Assembly: GCF_015476655.1 (NCBI RefSeq)
Contig: NZ_JABFHF010000041.1
Coordinates: 1 to 38,665, forward strand
Direction: 5' to 3'
Source: Aquiflexum lacus
GTDB taxonomy: Bacteria > Bacteroidota > Bacteroidia > Cytophagales > Cyclobacteriaceae
DNA: 38,665 nt
In this document: positions 15,319-24,977 of the stretch, piece after piece
How positions within the stretch are numbered: position 1 is the first letter of the stretch
Layout: every line of letters starts with the position of its first letter
The notes under the pieces: model-generated
Database searches by the model: none
What the model saw: only the letters and a program-made list of their open reading frames with translations
What the model was told of the DNA's origin: nothing
Program-made: the position numbers and the translations under genes

Positions 15319-15360
15319 GGGATGATGATAAAATAAACTTCTTTATTTTATCATCATCCC
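15319..15360. terminator. 19-bp perfect hairpin, bidirectional terminator overlapping coding sequence
   Basis: GGGATGATGATAAAATAAA (15319-15337) pairs base for base with 15342-15360 around the loop CTTC. On the plus strand TTTT follows, serving the FrnE-like gene. The right arm is also the last codons and stop of the minus-strand outer-membrane protein gene (G-M-M-I-K-stop), so that gene's terminator is partly coding. Confidence 0.8.
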
Positions 15361-16638
15361 TTTTAGGTCAATATCCTCACCAAAGCCCAAGTTGACACCG
15401 AAGGTGATAATAAGATTTTGTGGGCCAAAATTTGAATTGTCATTGAAGTCGTTGCCAAAGGAGGAATACAGCACCCTGTTTTTCCCGAATTGATATTGGA
15501 CGATCCCATTGATTTTGTAAGTGTTTTCGAAGATGCTTTGGGAAATATCGGATCTGAATACAGATTCTGCAGCAACTGAAAACTTACCGGCTACATGCAA
15601 CTGCAATTTTGTTCCCATATCAATGGTATGCAAATTTGGTATCATTTCGAGATTGTTCTCGCTTTCGTACAAAATCTCTTTGAAATAAAAGTATCGGGTA
15701 AGGAAGAACAAAGAAAGCCTGGTATTTCCTGAATTGAGGTTGTTCAGGTTTCCACCAAAATTTGTCCATAGGCCTATTCGATAAATTCCGGTATTGTTCA
15801 GGTTGAATTCAGTAGTGTTGAAAGCCAATCCACCGCCTAAATCCCATTTAAAACCATATCGTTCATTCATGGAATTGAAAAGTTTGTCCAATTCGGGTGA
15901 GCTTTCTATTGTTTTAATTTTTTCGCTAATTTCTCTCCTTAACTCCAAAAGTTGTTTGTCAATGATTTCATAGTCACCTTCAAGACTGTCCATCGTGGAG
16001 TTCAAGGTTTCTTCATTGATAGAATCATTCGGTTCTAGGCTACTTAATACCCGTAAACTATCCAGGATTTTAAATGATTCTGCTTCTAGTTTTAAATATT
16101 GCGGGTCAGACTCAAGGGCTCGTTTTTGTTCCCCAAAATACCTGTCCCCAATAGATTGGAGCATATTGAAATATATATCTTTTTTGACGCCATCTACTTT
16201 TCCCCGCAGGAGTGTTGATTGGAAGCCAAATGAAAATCTGCTGAGACTTTGATCTTGTTGTACACCATTAAGCATGCCGGCTGAAACAGTCAATGTTCTT
16301 GCAAAATTCAAGCGATTGGTTTCTGAAAAATCCTTTTCGAAGCTTAGGTTTTTGGCTTGTTTTCCCCACCAAAAAGGAGTAAAAGCTATGGCCAGGTTAT
16401 TGGGTAGGGAGGTGAAATTATTGGAAGCATTTTGGATAGAGGTGAAAAATTCTGGCGTCATTCCCGGCTCAATAATTTCTGTTGCAGAAGAATTCATGAG
16501 CTGAAACGAGGGGTTTGTCGGGGTTTTCAAGAGGTCAAGCTTGATTCCCTTGACTTCCCGCAACACAGTATCCACCTCATTTTGGGCGGATGCTTTTAAT
16601 GCTAAAAATGCAGAAAAAATCATTAGAATAATTCTCAT
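15343..16638 (-). CDS. Secreted protein, probable outer-membrane beta-barrel
   Basis: A 431-residue protein with a clear signal peptide (M-R-I-I-L-M-I-F-S-A-F-L-A-L-K-A-S-A-Q, cleavage after A-S-A). The central region (about 175-260) is charged and helical, probably coiled coil. The C-terminal half alternates hydrophobic and polar residues with many aromatic and Gly/Asn residues (G-L-W-T-N-F-G-G-N-L, L-F-F-L-T-R-Y-F-Y-F), as in outer-membrane beta-barrels, and ends in strands such as I-I-T-F-G-V-N-L-G-F-G. No family is recognised. It follows a 126-residue gene by 8 bases, so the two probably work together. Its last codons form one arm of a terminator hairpin. Confidence 0.65.
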   Translation of the reverse strand: MRIILMIFSAFLALKASAQNEVDTVLREVKGIKLDLLKTPTNPSFQLMNSSATEIIEPGMTPEFFTSIQNASNNFTSLPNNLAIAFTPFWWGKQAKNLSFEKDFSETNRLNFARTLTVSAGMLNGVQQDQSLSRFSFGFQSTLLRGKVDGVKKDIYFNMLQSIGDRYFGEQKRALESDPQYLKLEAESFKILDSLRVLSSLEPNDSINEETLNSTMDSLEGDYEIIDKQLLELRREISEKIKTIESSPELDKLFNSMNERYGFKWDLGGGLAFNTTEFNLNNTGIYRIGLWTNFGGNLNNLNSGNTRLSLFFLTRYFYFKEILYESENNLEMIPNLHTIDMGTKLQLHVAGKFSVAAESVFRSDISQSIFENTYKINGIVQYQFGKNRVLYSSFGNDFNDNSNFGPQNLIITFGVNLGFGEDIDLKGMMIK

Positions 16639-16646
16639 AGCGATAT

Positions 16647-17027
16647 TTATAAAATGGTCACATGGAAATCCGAATAAAAGATGGTTCCCATTCCAATCGT
16701 TTTCATGGAAAAATTGGTCTCTACCTCATTGCCATCAGCATCAAATACCCTAACATTTAGGGAAATATCAACTTTCTCAATAGGATTATCATGGACATCA
16801 TGGATAATGGTTCTGATTTCGATTTTATTGTATTTGAGCTTTCTGACTGTGCCTATTTCAATATTTTCAATATTTCCATCAAAACTCATCAGTTCTTCTT
16901 CCTGTCCTTGGGCATTTTTTAGATGAATGGAAGTAGTCGAAGGTTGTCCATATCCCGAAAACAAATCCATGTAGATAGCTGTACGGGATTTTGTTTTTAA
17001 CAAAGCACTGTCTGAAAATTTGGCCAT
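16647..17027 (-). CDS. Hypothetical 126-residue protein paired with the outer-membrane protein
   Basis: Not recognised. It has no signal peptide or membrane helix. The sequence is predominantly beta-strand-like, with a D-G-N-E-V-E-T-N segment suggesting an Ig-like or C2-like sandwich. Its stop lies 8 bases before the start of the outer-membrane protein gene, and the pair is divergent from the PhnA/YjdM gene. A cytoplasmic protein encoded just ahead of a secreted barrel is unusual and could indicate leaderless export or a regulatory partner; both are speculation. Confidence 0.6.
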   Translation of the reverse strand: MAKFSDSALLKTKSRTAIYMDLFSGYGQPSTTSIHLKNAQGQEEELMSFDGNIENIEIGTVRKLKYNKIEIRTIIHDVHDNPIEKVDISLNVRVFDADGNEVETNFSMKTIGMGTIFYSDFHVTIL

Positions 17028-17213
17028 TGTATTATAATTTAAAAGTTTGAAATATTGGGAATATTAAAGATTTTGAATTCACTCTCTTTATATACATACT
17101 AAGATATTGAGATATTAAGAAATTGTCCTTAGAATTTTGGCTTTTTTCCAATTCTTCAATAGGAATAAATGCAAATGGGCCGGGTGATGGAAATCAATTT
17201 GTATCTTCATCCC

Positions 17214-17549
17214 ATGCAAAATATACCACCATGCCCTTCCTGTAAATCTCTTTATGCGTATGAAATGGAAGCCAAACTACTCTGTCCTGAATGCGGATTT
17301 GAATGGACTCCGGAAACTGGGTTTGTTGAAAAAGGACTTCAGGTAAAAGACTCCAATGGAAATTTATTGGCTGATGGGGATTCAGTGGTGGTTATCAAAG
17401 ACCTACCTGTAAAAGGTGCCCCCAAATCAATCAAAGGAGGAACAAAGGTGAAAAACATACGACTTGCTGAAGGTGACCATAATATTGACTGTAAAATAGA
17501 TGGTTTTGGTTCAATGGCTTTGAAATCGGAGTTTGTAAGGAAAGGGTGA
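17214..17549 (+). CDS. yjdM: PhnA/YjdM-family zinc-ribbon protein
   Basis: A 111-residue protein of the PhnA/YjdM (alkylphosphonate-utilisation-named) family. An N-terminal zinc ribbon has two knuckles: C-P-S-C and C-P-E-C, followed by G-F-E-W. The C-terminal domain has the conserved [24 protein letters not shown] and K-G-G-T-K-V-K segments. The ATG at 17214 is chosen because it gives the family length and begins directly before the zinc ribbon; the upstream ATG at 17169 would add 15 residues. The family's biochemical role is unsettled despite the phosphonate name. It stands alone, divergent from the outer-membrane pair. Confidence 0.9.
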   Translation: MQNIPPCPSCKSLYAYEMEAKLLCPECGFEWTPETGFVEKGLQVKDSNGNLLADGDSVVVIKDLPVKGAPKSIKGGTKVKNIRLAEGDHNIDCKIDGFGSMALKSEFVRKG

Positions 17550-17879
17550 AAATAGGATCGGAAACTGAAGTTATCCCAAAGGGCAATACCGATAGCTTAC
17601 CGATCAATTGCCTCATGCTATAGCAGGAGCAAAATAAGAGGACTAAAATCCCCCAGTTTTAGCCAAACATAATCCCGATCTTATAATCTAGTTTGCAGTT
17701 TTGACTAAAACCAATTAGAATTTTGCGTTTATTTATGAATGGTCTAATTCCTATTGATACCAAAATACCAAGATGTCATTTATCTTTCAGAACATTTCCA
17801 ATATGTTGGGGACTCAGGATAACGACTGCCTGCCGTAGGCAGAAGTAACCTGGACTCAATACAGCTTTTTTGATCCAAA
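17550..17879. other. Intergenic stretch between yjdM and valS with one small palindrome
   Basis: 330 bases with no credible gene between two converging transcripts. The only structure I can name is CTGCCT-GCCGT-AGGCAG at 17826-17842, a 6-base-arm hairpin of a type frequent in intergenic DNA of this group. It may help end the valS transcript. The rest is AT-rich and featureless to the eye. Confidence 0.5.
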
Positions 17880-20513
17880 TTATTCCAATTTTGAAAAAGC
17901 CTCTTCCAATGCTTTTATCTTAGCCTCTGCATCTGACAATTTTTTCTTTTCATTTTCAACAACTGCTGCCGGGGCCCCTGAAACAAAACGTTCATTACTG
18001 AGTTTTTTTAATACTGCATTCAAAAAGCCCTTGGTGTATTCCAGTTCTTTCAGGATGTTTTCTTTTTCCTCTTCAACATTTACCTGACCTGCCATAGGAA
18101 TAAAAAACTCATCTGCCTTGACTACAAAGCTTATGGCGTTTTCTAAAGCATCATCAAAAGAAACCTCCGATAGATTGGCCAGTTTCTTCAATACAGCATC
18201 AAATCGATGGTAGAGATTTTGATTATTTGATTTGATTGTAAGGGAGAAAGCTTCTTTGGGAGATATTCCTTTTGATGCACGAATGTTTCTGATCTGAGAG
18301 ACCAATTCAAATACCTGATTGGCCTCTTCAATCTGAATTTTGTCAAATTTATTGGCTTTTGGCCATTCCGTAACAATTAGAGCTTCATTGGTATTTCGTT
18401 CTTTAATTTGATGCCAAATCTCCTCGGTGAGAAAAGGCATAAATGGGTGAAGGACTTTTAGAATTTCCTCAAAAAAAACAATGGTATTGTCATAGGTTTC
18501 TGCATCAATTGGATGCTGATAGGCTGGCTTGATCATTTCCAAGTACCAGGAACAGAAATCATCCCAAACCAATTTGTAAGTAGACATGAGTGCATCTGAA
18601 ATACGGAATTTACTGAAATGGTCTTCTATTTCGGTCAAGGCTTCATTAAAGCGGTTTTGAAACCAAATAACAGATGCTTTGTTGTTATCTCCTGAAAGTG
18701 AATCATCAATTTCCCATCCTTTGACTAACCGGAAGGCATTCCAGATTTTGTTGGCAAAGTTCCTACCCTGTTCAACCAATTTCTCATCATAAGGCAAATC
18801 ATTTCCAGCAGGAGAACTGAACAACATTCCTGTTCTGACACCATCAGCCCCGAAGTTTTTGATCAGTTCCAATGGATCGGGAGAGTTACCCAAGGATTTG
18901 GACATCTTTCTGCCTAGTTTATCTCTTACGATTCCAGTCAGATAAACATTGCTGAATGGTTTTTCACCCATGTATTCATATCCTGATATGATCATTCTAG
19001 CCACCCAAAAAAACAGAATTTCAGGAGCAGTTACCAAGTCATTGGTTGGGTAGTAGTACTTGAGGTCTTCGTTTTTATTTCCTGTAGCAAAAACTTCGGT
19101 GTCAAACACAGAAATAGGCCACAACCATGAAGAAAACCAGGTATCGAGAACATCCTCATCCTGCCTGAGATCCTGCAATTTATAAGTGGTATTAAATTTT
19201 CCGTTTGCAATTTGAACAGCCTCTTCCTTTGTCATTGCTACGACGAATTCACCGTTGGGCAGGTAATATGCAGGTATCTGATGTCCCCACCACAATTGTC
19301 TGGAAATACACCAATCCCTGACATTCTCCATCCATGAGCGGTACATGTTTTTGAATTTTGGCGGATGGAGTTGGATGATGTCATCCATCACTGAACTCAA
19401 AGCAGGCTTGGTGATGTCTTCCATTTTAAGAAACCATTGCAATGAAAGCTTTGGTTCTACAATTGCATCAGTCCTTTCCGAATGGCCAACATTGGATTTG
19501 TAATCTTCAACCTTTTCGAGTTGTCCGATTCCATCCAATAATTTACCGATCTTCTTTCTTGCAATAAAGCGGTCTTCACCGATTAAAATTTGGGCTTTTT
19601 CATTCAATGTTCCATCATCATTGAGTATGTCAATAACTTCCAATTTATGTTTTACGCCAAGCTCATAATCATTGACATCATGGGCAGGGGTAACTTTGAG
19701 ACATCCTGTTCCAAATTCCATATCGACATACTCATCCTCAATGATTGGAATGGCTCGATTGATCAAAGGAATAATAGCTTTTTTGCCTTTAAGATGCGTA
19801 AAACGCAGGTCGTTTGGATTGATGCAGATAGCCACATCCGCCATGATGGTTTCAGGACGGGTTGTCGCTATGGTCAAATGATCGTTTTCAGTTCCTTCAA
19901 TTTTATATTGGATATAATAAAGCTTGGAAGATATTTCCTTGGTAATTACTTCGTCATCAGAGAGGGCAGTCTTTCCCAGTGGGTCCCAATTCACCATACG
20001 GATGCCACGATAGATTTTACCTTTGTTGTATAGGTCGATGAAAACGGAAATTACGGCATTACTGAGTTCAGGGTCCATGGTGAATTTGGTTCGATCCCAG
20101 TCGCAGGAAGCACCAAGTTTTTTAAGTTGTTCCAGGATGATTCCTCCATACTTTTCTTTCCACTCCCAAGCATATTTCAAAAATTCTTCTCGTGTCAATG
20201 ATTTTTTGTCAATTCCTCTTTCCTTAAGCATGGCCACCACCTTAGCTTCTGTCGCTATAGATGCATGGTCAGTTCCGGGAACCCAACAGGCATTTTTCCC
20301 CTCCATTCTTGCTTTCCGGATCAATATATCCTGAATGGTATTATTGAGCATATGGCCCATATGCAGTACTCCCGTAACATTTGGTGGAGGAATGACAATG
20401 GTATATGGCTCTTTGCTATGGTCTACTTTTGAGGAGAAAAATTTATTTTCCATCCAATATTGGTACCATTTGGCCTCTACTGCTTCAGGACTATATTTTG
20501 TAGCTAATGACAT
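17880..20513 (-). CDS. valS: Valine-tRNA ligase
   Basis: An 877-residue class I aminoacyl-tRNA synthetase that charges tRNA(Val) with valine. The ATP-binding HIGH-type motif is in [11 protein letters not shown] near residues 39-53, and the KMSKS motif in [10 protein letters not shown]. Between them lies the long editing domain with T-T-R-P-E-T, which removes mischarged threonine. A coiled-coil tail ([11 protein letters not shown] and following) at the C-terminus is characteristic of ValS. Length is normal. A TAATTTTG box (20545-20552, complement strand) lies 32 bases upstream of the ATG and is the likely -7 element, though no clear -33 box is visible. Confidence 0.97.
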   Translation of the reverse strand: MSLATKYSPEAVEAKWYQYWMENKFFSSKVDHSKEPYTIVIPPPNVTGVLHMGHMLNNTIQDILIRKARMEGKNACWVPGTDHASIATEAKVVAMLKERGIDKKSLTREEFLKYAWEWKEKYGGIILEQLKKLGASCDWDRTKFTMDPELSNAVISVFIDLYNKGKIYRGIRMVNWDPLGKTALSDDEVITKEISSKLYYIQYKIEGTENDHLTIATTRPETIMADVAICINPNDLRFTHLKGKKAIIPLINRAIPIIEDEYVDMEFGTGCLKVTPAHDVNDYELGVKHKLEVIDILNDDGTLNEKAQILIGEDRFIARKKIGKLLDGIGQLEKVEDYKSNVGHSERTDAIVEPKLSLQWFLKMEDITKPALSSVMDDIIQLHPPKFKNMYRSWMENVRDWCISRQLWWGHQIPAYYLPNGEFVVAMTKEEAVQIANGKFNTTYKLQDLRQDEDVLDTWFSSWLWPISVFDTEVFATGNKNEDLKYYYPTNDLVTAPEILFFWVARMIISGYEYMGEKPFSNVYLTGIVRDKLGRKMSKSLGNSPDPLELIKNFGADGVRTGMLFSSPAGNDLPYDEKLVEQGRNFANKIWNAFRLVKGWEIDDSLSGDNNKASVIWFQNRFNEALTEIEDHFSKFRISDALMSTYKLVWDDFCSWYLEMIKPAYQHPIDAETYDNTIVFFEEILKVLHPFMPFLTEEIWHQIKERNTNEALIVTEWPKANKFDKIQIEEANQVFELVSQIRNIRASKGISPKEAFSLTIKSNNQNLYHRFDAVLKKLANLSEVSFDDALENAISFVVKADEFFIPMAGQVNVEEEKENILKELEYTKGFLNAVLKKLSNERFVSGAPAAVVENEKKKLSDAEAKIKALEEAFSKLE

Positions 20514-20544
20514 AGTTTTTACTTGTATTTAAAACTTCAAGGCG

Positions 20545-20552
20545 CAAAATTA
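20545..20552 (-). promoter_or_regulatory. Candidate -7 box for valS
   Basis: Read on the minus strand this is TAATTTTG, an exact match to TAnnTTTG, 32 bases before the valS start codon. No good TTTG lies 19-21 bases further upstream, so it is a partial promoter match. Confidence 0.4.
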
Positions 20553-20597
20553 AGATAAAATACTTTTAGACCTAGTTGTTTTCAGGGTTCAATGTGT

Positions 20598-20893
20598 CAG
20601 CGGTCAGTAGGCAGTGTTTTTCTGTTGGCAGTTTACAGTGTTCAGCCTGTTTGTATTCAGTTTACGCAGTGTTCAGTAGGCAGTGTTCTGTCACCGTAAA
20701 CAGCAAAACATGATATTTGCACGACAAACTGATACTGCAAATTGTAACCACAACTTACAGCAAAGAGGGATTGCCGCACAACTGCAAACTGCTACTGTTC
20801 ACTGCCAACTGAGACTGCAGCTGCTTCTAAATACTGCCAACTGTTAACTGCGAATGCCTACTGCCTACTGCGAACTGATACTGTCAACTGCTA
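20598..20893. repeat. Two-sided heptad array, CAGTNNN left and ACTGNNN right
   Basis: The left half (about 20598-20691) is built of 7-base steps beginning CAGT or CAG: CAGTAGG, CAGTGTT, CAGTTTA, CAGTGTT, CAGTTTA, CAGTGTT, CAGTAGG, CAGTGTT, with some interruptions. The right half (about 20729-20893) is built of ACTG steps: ACTGCCA, ACTGTTA, ACTGCGA, ACTGCCT, ACTGCGA, ACTGTCA. CAGT and ACTG are reverse complements, so the two halves form a large imperfect inverted repeat around about 20700-20728. ACTGCCTACTG on the right exactly complements CAGTAGGCAGT on the left. The array fills most of the gap between the valS promoter and the accC terminator. Confidence 0.75.
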
Positions 20894-20906
20894 AAACGGG
20901 TTGAAC

Positions 20907-20940
20907 AAAAAAAGCCGAAGATTTTTCTTCGGCTTTAATA
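20907..20940 (-). terminator. Terminator of the fabH-efp-accB-accC transcript
   Basis: AAAGCCGAAGA (20911-20921) and TCTTCGGCTTT (20926-20936) form an 11-bp stem with a four-base loop. On the minus strand the stem is followed by a run of T. It lies 28 bases after the accC stop codon. Confidence 0.9.
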
Positions 20941-20963
20941 TACATATTGTAATTTTTTCAATC

Positions 20964-22313
20964 TTATTTTTTGATCAAGGAGAAATCAAAGGTCTCCAGA
21001 AATTTGGTGGTGAAATTACCTGCTCTGAATTCAGGGTCATCCAAGAGGGCGATATGGAATGGAATGGTTGTCTTGATCCCATCAATTACAAACTCTTCCA
21101 AAGCTCTTTTCATCCTTACTATGACTTCGTCTCTTGATTGGCCACTGACTATCAGTTTGGCGATCATAGAATCATAATTTGGGGGGATAACATAGCCTGC
21201 ATATACATGGCTGTCAACTCTGACCCCTCTGCCACCGGGCATATGAAGGTTGATGATTTTCCCTGGACTTGGTCTGAAACCATTGCTTGGGTCTTCTGCA
21301 TTTATCCTGCATTCCATGGCAAACAATTTCGGATAATAGTTTTGACCGGAAATTTTTTCTCCTGCGGCGACTTTAATTTGTTCTTTGATCAGGTCAAAAT
21401 CAGTAACCTCTTCGGTAATGGGATGCTCTACCTGAATACGGGTATTCATTTCCATAAAATAAAAATTTCTGTTTTTGTCTACCAAAAATTCAATAGTACC
21501 GGCGCCCTCATATTTGATGGCCTCAGCACCTTTAATGGCAGCCTTTCCCATCGCCTCTCTAAGTTCATCAGTCATAAACGGTGAAGGGGTTTCTTCTACC
21601 AGTTTTTGATGTCTTCTTTGGATTGAGCAATCTCTTTCAGATAAATGACAGGCATTTCCATCACTATCCCCCACTATTTGGATTTCGATATGTCTGGGTT
21701 CTTCCACATACTTTTCAAGGTATAATCCGTCATTTCCAAAAGCAGCACTGGATTCTTGTCTTGCATCATCCCATGCTTTTTTAAATTCACTTTCTTGGCG
21801 GACTATCCTCATTCCTTTTCCTCCACCACCTGCGGTGGCTTTGAGAATAACCGGATAACCCATTTCACTGGCTATTTTTATTCCATGGTCCATATTTTCC
21901 ATCAACCCATCAGATCCTGGAATGGTTGGAACGCCGGCGATCTTCATGGTTGCTTTGGCAGTAGCCTTGTCACCCATTTTATTGATCATTTCGGGACTTG
22001 CCCCTATAAACTTGATACCATATTCCTCACAAATCCTTGAGAATTCGGCGTTTTCAGAGAGAAATCCATAACCTGGATGTATGGCATCTGCATTGGTTAT
22101 TTCAGCAGCAGCAATTATTCTTGGGATATTTAGATAAGATTCCCTACTTGGGGCAGGGCCGATGCAAACGGCCTCATCTGCAAATCGGACGTGAAGACTG
22201 TCCTTATCAGCTGTGGAATATACTGCCACTGTTTTGATCCCCATCTCTTTACAGGTACGGATCACCCTCAAGGCAATTTCTCCACGGTTGGCTATTAATA
22301 TTTTTTTAAACAC
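20964..22313 (-). CDS. accC: Biotin carboxylase subunit of acetyl-CoA carboxylase
   Basis: The 449-residue ATP-grasp enzyme carboxylates the biotin on AccB using bicarbonate and ATP, the first half of malonyl-CoA synthesis. Visible are the N-terminal [12 protein letters not shown], the glycine-rich ATP loop [12 protein letters not shown], and the active-site [12 protein letters not shown]. The start codon is GTG at 22311-22313; no ATG offers the conserved N-terminus. It lies 25 bases after accB and is the last gene of the run, ending at a clear terminator. The carboxyltransferase subunits are not in the window. Confidence 0.97.
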   Translation of the reverse strand: MFKKILIANRGEIALRVIRTCKEMGIKTVAVYSTADKDSLHVRFADEAVCIGPAPSRESYLNIPRIIAAAEITNADAIHPGYGFLSENAEFSRICEEYGIKFIGASPEMINKMGDKATAKATMKIAGVPTIPGSDGLMENMDHGIKIASEMGYPVILKATAGGGGKGMRIVRQESEFKKAWDDARQESSAAFGNDGLYLEKYVEEPRHIEIQIVGDSDGNACHLSERDCSIQRRHQKLVEETPSPFMTDELREAMGKAAIKGAEAIKYEGAGTIEFLVDKNRNFYFMEMNTRIQVEHPITEEVTDFDLIKEQIKVAAGEKISGQNYYPKLFAMECRINAEDPSNGFRPSPGKIINLHMPGGRGVRVDSHVYAGYVIPPNYDSMIAKLIVSGQSRDEVIVRMKRALEEFVIDGIKTTIPFHIALLDDPEFRAGNFTTKFLETFDFSLIKK

Positions 22314-22338
22314 GGTAAATCGGGTTAGTGAAACAAAA

Positions 22339-22809
22339 TTATCCAGCTGGATCTACTAAGAATAGTGGTTGGTCATACTCCACCGGAGTAGCATTGTCCA
22401 CCAAAACTTTTACTATTTTTCCTGAAACTTCCGATTCGATTTCATTAAAAAGTTTCATGGCTTCTATGATACAAACTGTTTGACCGGCAGAAACTGAATC
22501 ACCAACTCCCACAAAAGGATCTGAGTCAGGATTGGAGGTTCGGTAAAATGTACCGATCATAGGGGATTTGATTTCTACCAACTTGGAATTTTCTTCTTTG
22601 GCCACTGCAGGGGCAGAGGGTGCCGGAGCAGGAGTAGAAACAGGTGCTGCGGCTACAGGTGCTGCTATCGGAGCAGCTTCAAGTTTTACAGTTGGTGCTT
22701 CTGAATATTTCTTTATTGAAAGTTTGAATTCATCTGTCTCGATTTTCACTTCGGCAAGCCCTGAATTTGAAATGAAGTCTATTAAATCCTGTATTTCTTT
22801 TGCTTTCAT
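22339..22809 (-). CDS. accB: Biotin carboxyl carrier protein of acetyl-CoA carboxylase
   Basis: A 156-residue carrier whose biotinylated lysine is Lys119 in E-A-M-K-L. The N-terminal helical domain (1-35) is followed by an Ala/Pro-rich flexible linker (about 44-70, [12 protein letters not shown]) and a C-terminal biotinyl domain with the conserved protruding thumb. It works with AccC, encoded immediately downstream, in the cytoplasm. Confidence 0.97.
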   Translation of the reverse strand: MKAKEIQDLIDFISNSGLAEVKIETDEFKLSIKKYSEAPTVKLEAAPIAAPVAAAPVSTPAPAPSAPAVAKEENSKLVEIKSPMIGTFYRTSNPDSDPFVGVGDSVSAGQTVCIIEAMKLFNEIESEVSGKIVKVLVDNATPVEYDQPLFLVDPAG

Positions 22810-22904
22810 GATGCGTTTAGTTTATGGAAATCCTTTTGGAAAATTTGTCTTAAATTTGAATAAAGTTGCTCTTTAAATTACGAAATTTAAACCGCTTCTT
22901 AAAC

Positions 22905-23468
22905 TTATTTTACTCTTTCAGAGTAAGAACCATCCCTTGTATCCACTTTAATCATGATATCTTGGTCAACAAACAAAGGTACCATGACCACAGCGCCTGT
23001 TTCCAAGGTGGCAGGTTTCATGGCATTGGTTGCGGTGTCACCCTTAATACCGGGTTCGGTATAGGTAATCATCAGTTCCACGAAAGGGGGAAGTTCGACA
23101 GAAAGAGGTGTTTCTGTTTCTGCATGAACCAAAATATCCACCAATTGTCCTTCTTTGAGTAAGTTTGATCTTTCTATTAATTTTTCAGGAATAGGGATTT
23201 GCTCAAATGTCTCAGTATCCATGAAATTGTAGCCATAGTCATCTACATAGATAAATTGATGAGCTCTTTTTTCTACTCTTGCAGTGGTTACTTTTTCTCC
23301 TGCGTTAAATGTCTTGTCCAGAACCTTACCTGAATTGAGGCTTTTCAATTTGGTCCTCACAAATGCAGCACCTTTGCCAGGTTTGACGTGCTGGAATTCT
23401 ACTATGGAATAAATGTCATTGTTCATTTCCAGACACAGTCCATTTTTAAAATCTGCGGTACTTGCCAT
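22905..23468 (-). CDS. efp: Elongation factor P
   Basis: A 187-residue, three-domain protein that relieves ribosome stalling at polyproline stretches. The tip loop of domain I reads [11 protein letters not shown], with Lys32 at the position that contacts the peptidyl-transferase centre. Whether this Lys is modified here is not visible; no modification enzyme gene is nearby. It lies 27 bases after fabH and 95 bases before accB, in an arrangement common in Bacteroidota. Confidence 0.97.
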   Translation of the reverse strand: MASTADFKNGLCLEMNNDIYSIVEFQHVKPGKGAAFVRTKLKSLNSGKVLDKTFNAGEKVTTARVEKRAHQFIYVDDYGYNFMDTETFEQIPIPEKLIERSNLLKEGQLVDILVHAETETPLSVELPPFVELMITYTEPGIKGDTATNAMKPATLETGAVVMVPLFVDQDIMIKVDTRDGSYSERVK

Positions 23469-23495
23469 TTCAAATATTTAGGTTAATTTTTTTGT

Positions 23496-24494
23496 TTATT
23501 TTGGGTCATATCCCCATTTGAGGTAAACCGATCCCCAGGTAAATCCTCCGCCAAAAGCAGCCAAGATAATGTTGTCTCCTTTTTTTAGCTGGGATTCATA
23601 GTCCCAAAGGCAAAGCGGTAAAGTACCTGCAGTGGTATTGCCATATTTTTCTATGTTCAGCATAACTTTATCTGGACCAATACCCATTCGGTTTGCTGTA
23701 GCATCAATTATCCTCTTATTGGCCTGATGTGGCACAAGCCAAGCAACCTCCGAAGCAGTTAGGTTGTTTTTCATCATTATATTCGCACTTACCTCTGCCA
23801 TGTTGGTGACTGCAAATTTAAATACCGAAGAGCCTTCTTGGAAGGCATAGTGCTCTCTATTGGCTATAGTTTCCGTGGTTGCAGGTTTTCTACTTCCTCC
23901 AGCTTTCATATGAAGGTATGGCGCTCCTGAACCATCAGAATGTAGCAGTGAATCCATAACGCCAACTTCTTCTGTAGTAGGCTCGAGAAGAACAGCCCCA
24001 CCACCATCTCCAAAAATAATACAAGTAGCCCTATCCTGATAGTCGATGATTGATGACATTTTATCCGCACCAACGATAATTACCTTTTTGTGCATTCCAG
24101 TTTCTATAAACTGGCTTCCGATGGTTAAGGCATATAAAAATCCAGAACATGCCGCAGAAATATCAAAACTATAGCTTTTGGTCGCTCCAACTCCATCTGC
24201 TATGATATTAGCTGTTGCAGGAAATGGCATGTCCGGGGTAACAGTGGCGCAAATGATAAGGTCGATATCCTCAGGATCGGTATTGGTCTTTTTCAATAGA
24301 CCCTTTATTGCATTGATTCCTATGATGGAAGTACCTTTATTTTCTCCTTTTAGTATTCGCCTTTCCTTGATGCCTGTTCTGGTAACAATCCATTCATCAT
24401 TGGTGTCCACCATGGTCTCCAGTTCACGATTGGTTAAAATATAGTCTGGGACCCATCCATGAACTCCTGTAATGACTGCTCTGGTTTTTTTCAT
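23496..24494 (-). CDS. fabH: Beta-ketoacyl-ACP synthase III
   Basis: Starts fatty-acid synthesis by condensing acyl-CoA with malonyl-ACP. The 332-residue thiolase-fold protein has the full catalytic triad: Cys116 in D-I-S-A-A-C-S-G-F, His256 in V-P-H-Q-A-N, and Asn286 in Y-G-N-T-T-A-G. It is the first gene of the fabH-efp-accB-accC run. The plsX gene that often precedes fabH elsewhere is absent from the 274-base gap to rpmF. A strong promoter match with a palindromic spacer lies 109-140 bases upstream. Confidence 0.96.
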   Translation of the reverse strand: MKKTRAVITGVHGWVPDYILTNRELETMVDTNDEWIVTRTGIKERRILKGENKGTSIIGINAIKGLLKKTNTDPEDIDLIICATVTPDMPFPATANIIADGVGATKSYSFDISAACSGFLYALTIGSQFIETGMHKKVIIVGADKMSSIIDYQDRATCIIFGDGGGAVLLEPTTEEVGVMDSLLHSDGSGAPYLHMKAGGSRKPATTETIANREHYAFQEGSSVFKFAVTNMAEVSANIMMKNNLTASEVAWLVPHQANKRIIDATANRMGIGPDKVMLNIEKYGNTTAGTLPLCLWDYESQLKKGDNIILAAFGGGFTWGSVYLKWGYDPK

Positions 24495-24602
24495 TCAACG
24501 GTTATTTGAAGCCTGATTAAGAAAAGGTGATTCTTATATCTGACTTTGATTTAATTAGGTAAACACACCCTGATCAGTCCTAAAGATTATTAATCAAGAT
24601 TT

Positions 24603-24634
24603 CAAAATTATCTAAAAAGCGCTTTTTCACCAAA
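24603..24634 (-). promoter_or_regulatory. fabH promoter with a 14-base palindrome in its spacer
   Basis: On the minus strand, TTTG (24631-24634) is followed after 20 bases by TAATTTTG (24603-24610), matching both Bacteroidota promoter elements. The spacer contains AAAAAGCGCTTTTT (24614-24627), a perfect palindrome. A second exact -7 match, TATCTTTG on the minus strand (24662-24669), lies further upstream but has no good -33 box. Confidence 0.65.
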
Positions 24635-24710
24635 GAATTTTGGTTTTTGAATGCTTTTAAACAAAGATAGCTTTTTGAAATTAATGATTTGGGAAGAAAT
24701 CAGGAAAATA

Positions 24711-24744
24711 AAAATCCATCCCGGAACCGTCCGGGATGGATTTT
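24711..24744 (-). terminator. Terminator of the yceD-rpmF transcript
   Basis: AAAATCCATCCCGGA (24711-24725) pairs perfectly over 15 bases with 24730-24744 around a four-base loop. On the minus strand a T-rich tract follows. It begins 24 bases after the rpmF stop, so rpmF and fabH are separate transcripts unless it is read through. Confidence 0.92.
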
Positions 24745-24768
24745 ATCAAAAGGAATTTGATGTTGTTA

Positions 24769-24960
24769 TTAAGCAAGAACTTCTTTCTCTATAACAACCT
24801 GACCTTTAAAGTACAATTTGCCATCAAGCCAATATGCTCTATGTGGTAAATGGAATTCGCCTGTTGTAGGACATTGGGTAAGACCTGGAGCAGTTAACTT
24901 ATAATGAGTTCTTCTTTTGTCTCTTCTGGTTTTCGAAATTTTGCGTTTAGGATGTGCCAT
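24769..24960 (-). CDS. rpmF: Large-subunit ribosomal protein bL32
   Basis: A 63-residue basic ribosomal protein. The N-terminus [17 protein letters not shown] is diagnostic for bL32. A single cysteine (T-Q-C-P-T) remains of the four-cysteine zinc site found in some relatives, so this is a form without zinc. It follows yceD by 17 bases, as in most bacteria. Confidence 0.97.
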   Translation of the reverse strand: MAHPKRKISKTRRDKRRTHYKLTAPGLTQCPTTGEFHLPHRAYWLDGKLYFKGQVVIEKEVLA

Positions 24961-24977
24961 CTCTATGCTATTTTAGA

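Noticed and set aside
17214-17549. Phosphonate utilisation locus
   Set aside because: Only the PhnA/YjdM-named protein is present; no phn lyase or transporter genes accompany it.
19590-20033. 147-codon open frame opposite valS
   Set aside because: Antisense to a strongly conserved gene; composition reflects the codon bias of valS.
20598-20893. CRISPR-like repeat array
   Set aside because: The repeats are 7 bases with no spacers of constant length between long identical repeats, and no cas gene is present.
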